NCBI RefSeq assembly: GCF_001567585.1
Contig: NZ_LRQV01000053.1
Location: 1 to 41,447 of the forward strand
DNA: 41,447 nt
Direction: 5' to 3'
From: Micromonospora rosaria
Lineage (GTDB): Bacteria > Actinomycetota > Actinomycetes > Mycobacteriales > Micromonosporaceae
In this document: piece after piece, positions 30,096-36,717 of the stretch
Layout: each line of letters starts with the position of its first letter
Numbering within the stretch: the first letter of the stretch is position 1
Notes under the pieces: model-generated
Database searches by the model: none
What the model saw: the letters and a program-made list of their open reading frames with translations, nothing else
What the model was told of the DNA's origin: nothing
Position numbers and translations under genes: made by a program

Positions 30096-31450
30096 GCCGT
30101 CACCTCCGTGCGCTCCTCGGGGGCGGCGACGCGGATGCGGACCGAGTCGGCCACGTGCCGGTCGACGGCCAGGACCTCGACCAGGGCGGTCGGTACCGTC
30201 CTGGGCTCCTCGCCGTCGGGCGGCAGCACGATCTCCAGCCGGTCACCCACCTCGGGCACCCGGCCCAGCTCGCGCATGACCAGCCCGGAGAGGGTGTCGT
30301 ACTCGGGGGCCTCGGGCAGCGCGATGCCGGTGCTGTCGGCCACCTCGTCGATGCGCCAGCGGGCCGGCACCACCCAGGAGCCGTCCGGTTGCCGGGCGGG
30401 CGCCCGCTCGGGCGGGTCGTCCTCGTCGCGGATCGGGCCGACCAGTTCCTCGGCGAGGTCCTCCAGGGTGATCACGCCGGCGAAGCCGCCGTACTCGTCG
30501 ACCACGCAGGCGAGCTGCCGGTGCCCGGAGCGGAGCCGGTCCAGCACCGTCGGCAGCGGCAGGGTCTCCGGCACCAGCAGCGGCGGTACGGCGACCGCGC
30601 CGACCCGGGTGCTGCCGCGCTCCGCCGGGGGTACGCCGAGCACGTCGGCGATGCCGACCACCCCGACCAGGTCGTCGACGCCCTCGGCGCCCCGGACCGG
30701 GAACCGGGAGTGGCCGGTGTCGAGCAGCTCGACCACCCGGCTGACCGGCTCGTCGGCGCGGACCGTGTGCACGTCGACCCGGGGGACCATGGCCTCCCCG
30801 GCGGTGAGCTGCCGGAAGTCGAGCCCCCGGTCCAGCAGGTCGGACATCTCCGCGTCGAGGTGCCCCTCCTCGCGGGACTCCGCGATGATCTGCTCCAGGT
30901 CCTCCGGGGTGGCGCCGCTGGGCAGCTCCTCGATCGGCTCGATGCCGACCCGGCGCAGCAGCCGTACGGCGGCCCGGTCGAAGAGCTTGATCAGCGGGCC
31001 GGCCACCTTGAGGTAGATCAGCGTGGACCGGCTCAGCGCCCGCGCCAGCGGCTCGGGCCGGGCGATGGCGAGGTTCTTGGGGGCCAGCTCGCCGAGCACC
31101 ATCTGCACCGCGGTCGCGATGGTCAGGGCGAGCGCGACCGAGAGGGGCAGGCTCACCGCCGACGAGACGCCGACCCCACCGAACAGCTCGGCGAGCCCGG
31201 CGCCCAGGTACGGCTCGGCGACGTACCCGACCAGCAGCGCGGTGACGGTGATGCCGAGCTGGGCGCCGGAGAGCATGAAGGAGAGCCGGGCGGTGACCTG
31301 CAGGGCCCGCGCGGCGGGCTGGTCGCCCTGGTCGGCGAGTTGCTTGAGCTTGCCCCGGTCGACCGCGACGTAGCCGAACTCCTGGGCGACGAAGTACCCG
31401 GTGGCGACGGTGAGCAGGGTGATCAGGACGAGCCCGACGAGGATCAACAC
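30092..31450 (-). CDS. CNNM transmembrane (DUF21), CBS pair and CorC/HlyC-domain protein
   Basis: The 452-residue product starts at GTG 31450. The membrane domain (LILVGLVLITLLTVATGYFVAQEFGYVAVDR, FMLSGAQLGITVTALLVGYVAEPYLG, VLGELAPKNLAIARP) is followed by CBS repeats (GEAMVPRVDVHTVRADEPVSRVVELLDTGHSRFPV, VVGIADVLGVPPAERG, RQLACVVDEYGGFAGVITLEDLAEELVG) and the CorC/HlyC domain (WRIDEVADSTGIALPEAPEYDTLSGLVMRELGRVPEVGD). This is the full architecture of CNNM/CorC divalent-cation transporters. It heads a three-gene operon with the shorter paralogue and the Spo0M-like gene. Confidence 0.93.
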   Translation of the reverse strand: MLILVGLVLITLLTVATGYFVAQEFGYVAVDRGKLKQLADQGDQPAARALQVTARLSFMLSGAQLGITVTALLVGYVAEPYLGAGLAELFGGVGVSSAVSLPLSVALALTIATAVQMVLGELAPKNLAIARPEPLARALSRSTLIYLKVAGPLIKLFDRAAVRLLRRVGIEPIEELPSGATPEDLEQIIAESREEGHLDAEMSDLLDRGLDFRQLTAGEAMVPRVDVHTVRADEPVSRVVELLDTGHSRFPVRGAEGVDDLVGVVGIADVLGVPPAERGSTRVGAVAVPPLLVPETLPLPTVLDRLRSGHRQLACVVDEYGGFAGVITLEDLAEELVGPIRDEDDPPERAPARQPDGSWVVPARWRIDEVADSTGIALPEAPEYDTLSGLVMRELGRVPEVGDRLEIVLPPDGEEPRTVPTALVEVLAVDRHVADSVRIRVAAPEERTEVTA

Positions 31451-31597
31451 GGGAGTCTCACGGCTCCCGGGAGCGTCGTCGGGACGGGGGAACGCCGGGC
31501 AGTGCCCGGCTGGCTACTGCTGCCCTCCTGGGCAGAAGAGTCGGTCATGCGCCACATTTTATCGGCGATCGCGGGGTCCGCGCGGTGGGTGCGCGGG
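31451..31597. promoter_or_regulatory. Leader region of the CNNM/CBS operon
   Basis: The region between the CNNM start and the M28 terminator contains the hairpin GCCGGGC-agt-GCCCGGC (31494-31510) and the palindrome CTCCCGGGAG (about 31464-31473), both within 60 nt of the CNNM start. ACATTTTATC near 31553-31562 is a lone AT-rich patch and the probable promoter area. I could not match a known Mg2+ riboswitch. Confidence 0.35.
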
Positions 31598-31637
31598 ACC
31601 GGGCCCCCGCTCGCCGGGACGTCGGCGGGAGCCCGGT
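31598..31637 (-). terminator. Terminator-like hairpin after the M28 peptidase gene
   Basis: ACCGGGCCCCCGC (31598-31610) pairs with GCGGGAGCCCGGT (31625-31637): 13 positions with one mismatch and a 14-nt loop, 8 nt beyond the stop codon. Confidence 0.6.
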
Positions 31638-31644
31638 CGACCGG

Positions 31645-33207
31645 TCAGCTCTGCACGATCCGGACGTCGTCCACGGCCGCCTCGACCAGGCTGGCCGTGC
31701 CCGCGTCGGCGGCGTCCACGACGATGCGGACCGTCTGCCCGCGCAGGGCCGTGATGTCCGTACTGGTGGTCTGCCAGGCGGCGGCCCGGTTCACCGCCGC
31801 GCCGGTGAGGTTCAGCGCGGTGACGGTGCTCGTGCCGACCACCCGTACCCGCAGGTAGTCGGCGCTGGTGGCGTTGGTGAGGTGGGCCAGGTACGCGGCC
31901 AGGGACAGGGTCAGCGTGCCGGTGGCCGGGAGGGTGATCGGCCCGGACTGGATCGTGCTGACCCCGCCGTCGAGGTCGTTGTCCCCGGCGGCGGCCCCGG
32001 CCGCCGCCCCGGTGACCAGGGCGTAGCTGCCGGTCGCGGCGGCGAGTTGGGTGCTCACGCCGCCGCTGCTGGTGGCCGCCGGGACGCCCCGCTCCCAGCG
32101 GCCGGAGGTGGCGGTGTCGGTGCCGGCCGGGTTCACCGTCCAGCCGGTGGCGGTCTCGAAGCCGTCGGTGTGGACCGTGGTGCCGGGCGGCGGCGCGGCC
32201 CCGGCCAGCGCCCACACGGTGTACGCGATGGCGTCGGTGTTGCGGTCCAGCGCGGTGGCGTTGACGTTGCCCAGGTTGTCGCAGGCCCGGTGGTAGCAGG
32301 GATCGAAGGCCGCCCCGGCGGTACCGCCCCAGAGCGCGACCTGGGCGCTGGTCTTGGTCCCCTCGGCGCCGGTGAAGGTGCCACCGGCGGGGATGCCGGC
32401 GCTGATGAACGGCCCGTAGTCGCTGCGCCCGTCGAAGTCGGTGCCCCGGGTCGGCACCCCGATCGAGGTGAAGTACGCCTGGAGGGTCTGCTCGATCTGC
32501 GCCGAGCCGGCCGGGCCGGGACCGGCGCCGACCCCGTCGGAGTTGTCCCCGTCGTAGACGAAGTAGCCGGGGTTCGGCGAGCCGACCATGTCGAAGTTGA
32601 GGTACGCCTTGATCTTCGTCCGCTCGGCCGCCGGCAGCGCGGTGACGTAGTGCCGCGAGCCGCGCAGCCCCAGCTCCTCCGCGCCCCACCAGGCGAAGCG
32701 CAGGTGCTTGTCGGGGCTGAAGCCGGTGCGCGCCACGGCGAGGGCGACCTCCAGGATCGCCGCCGAGCCGGTGCCGTTGTCGTTGATCCCCGGTCCGGCG
32801 GTGGCGCTGTCCAGGTGCGCCCCGGTCATCACCACCGCGTTCGGGTCGCCGCCCGGCCAGTCGGCGATGAGGTTGTACCCGGTGGCGCCGTTGTAGGTGA
32901 ACGACTGCACGGTGGTGGTGTAGCCGGCGGCGTCCAACCGACCCTTGACGTAGTTGACGGAGGCCAGGTAGCCGGGGCGGCCGTGCGCCCGGTTGCCGCC
33001 GTTGGCGGTGGCGATGCTGAGGAACTGGTTGAGATGGGCCTGCACGTTCGCCACCGGGATGTCCGGGGCCGCCAACACCGTCGGGGCCGCCAACGCCGTC
33101 GGGGCGGGGGCCGGTGCGCTGCGCGGGGCGGGGGCCGCGCCGGTGGCGGTCGCCAGGGTCACGGCCGCCGAGGCCAGTACGGCGATCCAGGGGGTACGGG
33201 ATCTCAT
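31645..33207 (-). CDS. Secreted M28-family zinc aminopeptidase
   Basis: The 520-residue product starts at ATG 33207 with GGAGGA upstream; the open frame to 33270 is not supported. A signal peptide (MRSRTPWIAVLASAAVTLATATG) and an Ala/Pro linker precede the catalytic domain. All five metal ligands of Streptomyces-type aminopeptidases are visible: His131 (TGAHLDS), Asp143 (INDNGTGSAA), Glu177-Glu178 (WGAEELGL), Asp206 (NFDMVGSPN) and His306 (CYHRACD, with Cys304-Cys309 able to form a disulfide). The C-terminal 190 residues are a beta-rich domain (TVHTDGFETATGWTVNP, LRGQTVRIVVDAAD) that probably binds substrate or surface. It removes N-terminal residues from extracellular peptides. Confidence 0.93.
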   Translation of the reverse strand: MRSRTPWIAVLASAAVTLATATGAAPAPRSAPAPAPTALAAPTVLAAPDIPVANVQAHLNQFLSIATANGGNRAHGRPGYLASVNYVKGRLDAAGYTTTVQSFTYNGATGYNLIADWPGGDPNAVVMTGAHLDSATAGPGINDNGTGSAAILEVALAVARTGFSPDKHLRFAWWGAEELGLRGSRHYVTALPAAERTKIKAYLNFDMVGSPNPGYFVYDGDNSDGVGAGPGPAGSAQIEQTLQAYFTSIGVPTRGTDFDGRSDYGPFISAGIPAGGTFTGAEGTKTSAQVALWGGTAGAAFDPCYHRACDNLGNVNATALDRNTDAIAYTVWALAGAAPPPGTTVHTDGFETATGWTVNPAGTDTATSGRWERGVPAATSSGGVSTQLAAATGSYALVTGAAAGAAAGDNDLDGGVSTIQSGPITLPATGTLTLSLAAYLAHLTNATSADYLRVRVVGTSTVTALNLTGAAVNRAAAWQTTSTDITALRGQTVRIVVDAADAGTASLVEAAVDDVRIVQS

Positions 33208-33443
33208 GGGTCCTCCGGTCGGGGGCGGGACCGGCCGGGTGTGGATGGGGCCCGGCCGACGGACGGCCATTGATCGACAACCGTCACTGCACGAGGGTGG
33301 GCTCTGGCCCGGGGCCCGGCAAGACGCAAGAGCGGGAATCGTCGCAGTCCCCGAATTGGGACCGCTCGGTGGTTCTGCGGACAGAGGACCCGGACCGCCT
33401 GCCCCGGTTCGCGTGCCACCGACCGGCCGACCCGGTCGGCGGG
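33208..33443. other. Spacer upstream of the M28 gene and downstream of mnhG
   Basis: The part near 33270-33290 (CCATTGATCGACAACC) is AT-richer and is probably part of the M28 promoter. At 33426-33440 GCCGACC-c-GGTCGGC forms a compact hairpin 4 nt past the mnhG stop and is the candidate terminator of the antiporter operon. No gene is seen. Confidence 0.4.
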
Positions 33444-33779
33444 TCAGCGGTCGGCGAGTTCGTCGGTCTCCAGCAGCGACCGGTCGTGCCGGCCGGTCCG
33501 GTAGGCGGCCCGCCCGATCATCTGCGCGGCCACCGGCGCGGTGGCCAGTTGGAAGAGCGCCACCAGGGCGACCATGCCGAGGTCGGCCGGGCTGCGCAGC
33601 CGCAGCGCCAACCCGAGCATGGTCAGCAGCACGCCGAGCACCTGCGGCTTGGTGGCGGCGTGCATCCGGTCGAGGGTGTCCGGGAAGCGCAGCAGCCCGA
33701 TCCCGGCGGCCAGGGCGAGCAGCGCGCCCGCCACCAGGGCGCCGGCGCCGGCCCAGTCGGCCACGGTGCCGAGGCTCAT
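33444..33779 (-). CDS. mnhG: Na+/H+ antiporter subunit G
   Basis: The 111-residue subunit starts at ATG 33779, overlapping mnhF by 4 nt (ATGA). It has three membrane segments with the family motif GIGLLRFPDTLDRMHAATKPQVLGVLLTMLG, then a short hydrophilic tail. It is the last subunit of the Mrp/Mnh complex, which exchanges cytoplasmic Na+ for H+. Confidence 0.95.
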   Translation of the reverse strand: MSLGTVADWAGAGALVAGALLALAAGIGLLRFPDTLDRMHAATKPQVLGVLLTMLGLALRLRSPADLGMVALVALFQLATAPVAAQMIGRAAYRTGRHDRSLLETDELADR

Positions 33780-34039
33780 GCCTCCTCCCGCACGGCGAAG
33801 CGGACCAGGGCCACCGAGCCGATGAAGCCGAGCAGCGACAGCACCACCAGCACCGGCAGGGTGGAGGCGTGCCGGTTCACCGCCGCCTCCGCGCCCACCG
33901 CCGCGACCATCGTCGCCAGCAGCATGTCGGCGGCGATCACCCGGTCCAGCAGCGAGGGACCCCGGTACATCCGGGCCAACGCGAGCAGGGCGGTCCCGGA
34001 GAGCAGGACGGTGACGAGGACGGCGAGGACGGTGTTCAC
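33776..34039 (-). CDS. mnhF: Na+/H+ antiporter subunit F
   Basis: The 87-residue subunit starts at GTG 34039 (GTGA overlap with mnhE). Three membrane segments and LARMYRGPSLLDRVIAADMLLATMVA match MnhF/MrpF. In some systems this subunit has been linked to bile acid or cholate efflux. Confidence 0.95.
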   Translation of the reverse strand: MNTVLAVLVTVLLSGTALLALARMYRGPSLLDRVIAADMLLATMVAAVGAEAAVNRHASTLPVLVVLSLLGFIGSVALVRFAVREEA

Positions 34040-34599
34040 GGCGCGGACCCCCGGTCGACGGTGACGGTGTGCAGTTCCCGGGCCGATCCGATCGCCCGGA
34101 CGATGCCCCGCTCCACGGCCAGCACCCGCTCCCGGTTGGCCGCGAGGCCGCCGGTGCCGGGCAGGTCGAGCACGTGGATGTAGAGCACGGCGTCGTCTCG
34201 GTCGACGTCGATGATCAGCGTCCCGGGGACCAGCGAGACGACCTCGGCGGTGAGGGCCAGGTTCAGGTCGGTGTGGACCCGCAGCGGCACCGCGATGATC
34301 GCGCTGCGCGGCGGCGGGCCCGGCCGGACGGCGAGCACGGCGACGTGCACGCTGGCCCGGACCAGGTCGACCACGAACGAGGCCGCCATGGAGACCAGGG
34401 CCCGCAGCCGGAGCCGGCCGCCGAAGGTGACCGGGGGCAGCGGGAAGAACACCAGCACCGCCCCGCCGACGAGCAACCCGCCGACCAGGTTGGCCCAGGT
34501 GAACCGCCCCCAGAGCAGGTTCCAGATCAACACCAGCCAGCCGAGCGCGATGGCCTGGTCCCGCCAGCGCCCCAGCCGGGCATGCCAGGTCGGGCTCAC
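34036..34599 (-). CDS. mnhE: Na+/H+ antiporter subunit E
   Basis: The 187-residue subunit starts at GTG 34599, overlapping the mnhD stop by GTGA. The N-terminus has membrane segments (IALGWLVLIWNLLWGRFTWANLVGGLLVGGAVLVFFPL), followed by the MnhE cytoplasmic region (PLRVHTDLNLALTAEVVSLVPGTLIIDVDRDDAVLYIHVLDL). The frame is open further upstream but only antisense to mnhD sense. Confidence 0.95.
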   Translation of the reverse strand: MSPTWHARLGRWRDQAIALGWLVLIWNLLWGRFTWANLVGGLLVGGAVLVFFPLPPVTFGGRLRLRALVSMAASFVVDLVRASVHVAVLAVRPGPPPRSAIIAVPLRVHTDLNLALTAEVVSLVPGTLIIDVDRDDAVLYIHVLDLPGTGGLAANRERVLAVERGIVRAIGSARELHTVTVDRGSAP

Positions 34600-36116
34600 G
34601 ACGTCGCCCCGTCGGCCAGGCCCGGCAGCACGGCCCGCAGGTACGGCGTGCGGTCCCGCAGGTCGCTGGCCGCGTCGACGGTGACGTCGAAGATCGGCCC
34701 GGCGGCGACGGTCAGCGCCAGGCCGAGGACGACCAGCGCGGCCGTCGCGCCGACCATCAGGCCGGGCAGCCGGGTGGGCGGCTCCGCGGTGGCCAGTTGC
34801 GGGGCCCGCCAGAAGGCGATGCCCCACACCCGTGACGCGGCGTAGAGGGTGAGCAGGCTGGTCACCGTGCCGGCGGCGACCAGCACCCAGGCCAGCGGGG
34901 TGCCCTCGGCGACGCCGGCCTGGAGCAGGCCCAGCTTGCCGAGGAACCCGGAGAACGGCGGAATCCCGGCGAGGTTCATGGCGGGAACGAAGAAGAGCAC
35001 CGCGAGCATCGGCGCGACCCGGGCCAGTCCGCCGATGCGCCGCAGGTCGGTGCTGCCGGCCCGGACCTCGACCAGCCCGGCGACCAGGAACAGCGTGGTC
35101 TGGATGGTGATGTGGTGGATGACGTAGAAGATCGCCCCGGAGAGCCCGGCCACCGTGCTCAACCCGACCCCGAAGATCATGTAGCCGATGTGGCTGACCA
35201 GGGTGAAGGAGAAGATCCGTTTCATGTCCGACTGGGCGACCGCGCCGAGGATCCCGACCAGCATGGTCAGCCCGGCCACCACCAGCAGCAGCACGTCGGA
35301 CACGCTGTCGGGGAAGAGCAGCGTCTCGGTCCGGATGATCGCGTAGACGCCGACCTTGGTGAGCAGGCCGGCGAAGACGGCGGTCACCGGGGCGGGGGCC
35401 GTCGGGTAGCTGTCCGGCAGCCAGGCCGACAGCGGGAAGACCGCCGCCTTGACGCCGAAGGCGAGCAGCAGCATCAGTTGCAGGCTCAGCCGTACCTTGT
35501 CGGGCAGCGCGTCCAGCCGCTGGGCGAGTTGGGCGAGGTTCAGGGTGCCGGTGGCGGCGTACGCCAGCCCCACCGCGCCCAGGAAGATCATCGACGACAG
35601 GACGCTGACCACGACGTACGTCGAGCCGGTCCGGATCCGGGTCTCGGTGCCGCCGAGGGTGATCAGGACGAAGCTGGCGGCCAGCAGCACCTCGAAGCCG
35701 ACGTAGAGGTTGAACAGGTCACCGGCGAGGAAGGCGTTGGTGACACCGGCGGTGAGCACCAGGTAGGTGGGATGGAAGATGGTGACCGGGGCGGTCTCCC
35801 CCACGTCCCCCTGCCCCTGGCCGATCGAGTAGAGCAGCACGCAGAGGGTCACCGCCGCCGAGACCACCAGCAGCAACGCGGCCAGTTCGTCGGCGACCAG
35901 GACGATGCCGACCGGCGCCGACCAGCCGCCGACGTGCATCACCACCGGCCCGGACCGGTACGCCTGCACCAGCAGCACCACCGCGACCGCCACGGTGGCG
36001 GTGAGCACCGCGACGCTGACCGCCCGCTGCGCCCGGGGCCGGTTGGTCAGCAGCAGGGTCAGCGCGGCGCCGAGCAGCGGCACCACCACCGGCAACGGGA
36101 CGAGCGCCGACATCAT
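34596..36116 (-). CDS. mnhD: Na+/H+ antiporter subunit D
   Basis: The 506-residue subunit is a NuoN/NuoM-like proton-translocating channel with about 14 membrane segments. It starts at ATG 36116 (ATGA overlap with mnhC). Family motifs include FNLYVGFEVLLAASFVL (with the conserved Glu), LLLAFGVKAAVFPLSAWLPDSYPTAPAPVTAVFAGLLTKVGVYAI (with Lys residues of the proton path) and DMKRIFSFTLVSHIGYMIFG. Confidence 0.96.
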   Translation of the reverse strand: MMSALVPLPVVVPLLGAALTLLLTNRPRAQRAVSVAVLTATVAVAVVLLVQAYRSGPVVMHVGGWSAPVGIVLVADELAALLLVVSAAVTLCVLLYSIGQGQGDVGETAPVTIFHPTYLVLTAGVTNAFLAGDLFNLYVGFEVLLAASFVLITLGGTETRIRTGSTYVVVSVLSSMIFLGAVGLAYAATGTLNLAQLAQRLDALPDKVRLSLQLMLLLAFGVKAAVFPLSAWLPDSYPTAPAPVTAVFAGLLTKVGVYAIIRTETLLFPDSVSDVLLLVVAGLTMLVGILGAVAQSDMKRIFSFTLVSHIGYMIFGVGLSTVAGLSGAIFYVIHHITIQTTLFLVAGLVEVRAGSTDLRRIGGLARVAPMLAVLFFVPAMNLAGIPPFSGFLGKLGLLQAGVAEGTPLAWVLVAAGTVTSLLTLYAASRVWGIAFWRAPQLATAEPPTRLPGLMVGATAALVVLGLALTVAAGPIFDVTVDAASDLRDRTPYLRAVLPGLADGATS

Positions 36117-36712
36117 CGCGGCTCACCGCCCTGCGGCCGGTGGTGCCGGGGCGGCGGGTCCACCTGCTCGGGGTCCTCGTCCGGCCCCTCGCCACCGAGG
36201 TCCCGGGCGGGTAGTTCGTTGCGCTCGGCGAGCCGGACCACCTGCTGGTCCTCCAGGTCGTCCTGCACCTCGTCGCTGCCGGTCAGGTACCAGCTCCGGT
36301 ACGCCACGGCGAGCAGGAACGCGGTCAGCCCGAAGGTGATCACGATGGCGGTGAGCACCATCGCCTGGGGCAGCGCGTCGCTCATCCGGGCCACCGGGTC
36401 GGCGCCGACCACCGGCGCCCCGCCGGCCCGCCCGCCGAGCAGGACCAGCAGGTTCATCCCGTTGCCGAGCAGGATGATGCCGAGCAGGATCCGGGTCAGG
36501 CTGCGCTCCAGCAGCAGGGTCACCCCGGTCGCGACGAGCACCGCGACGGCCAGCACCAGCACCAGGGTCGGCCCGGCGACGCCCTCCGTCACCACCCGCA
36601 CCGCCAGGTCGCCCGCCCCGGCCGGACCCGCCGCCGGCCCGACCGGCCCCGCCCCACCGCCCGGCGGTGGGAGCACGATCCACCCCGGCGTCACGATCCA
36701 CCCCGGCGTCAC
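36113..36712 (-). CDS. mnhC: Na+/H+ antiporter subunit C, with repeat-encoded N-terminal extension
   Basis: The core (from about residue 41) is a NuoK-like three-helix subunit: LVLVLAVAVLVATGVTLLLERSLTRILLGIILLGNGMNLLVLLGG and DALPQAMVLTAIVITFGLTAFLLAVAYRSW. Two starts compete. GTG 36712 gives 199 residues, has GGGAG 6-7 nt upstream and a 4-nt GTGA overlap with mnhA, as at every other junction of this operon. GTG 36592 gives 159 residues, begins near the first helix, but has no Shine-Dalgarno. The extension (VTPGWIVTPGWIVLPPPGGG...) is encoded by an 18-bp tandem repeat and then Gly/Pro/Ala-rich sequence. I favour 36712. The C-terminal tail is long and acidic. Confidence 0.9.
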   Translation of the reverse strand: MTPGWIVTPGWIVLPPPGGGAGPVGPAAGPAGAGDLAVRVVTEGVAGPTLVLVLAVAVLVATGVTLLLERSLTRILLGIILLGNGMNLLVLLGGRAGGAPVVGADPVARMSDALPQAMVLTAIVITFGLTAFLLAVAYRSWYLTGSDEVQDDLEDQQVVRLAERNELPARDLGGEGPDEDPEQVDPPPRHHRPQGGEPR

Positions 36713-36717
36713 GATCC
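36674..36717. repeat. 18-bp tandem repeat (2.4 copies) across the mnhA stop / mnhC start
   Basis: CACGATCCACCCCGGCGT occupies 36674-36691 and 36692-36709; CACGATCC follows at 36710-36717. On the coding strand each unit holds GTGA, so the mnhA stop and the mnhC GTG (36712) fall at the first GTGA and a second in-frame GTG falls at 36694. Confidence 0.85.
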
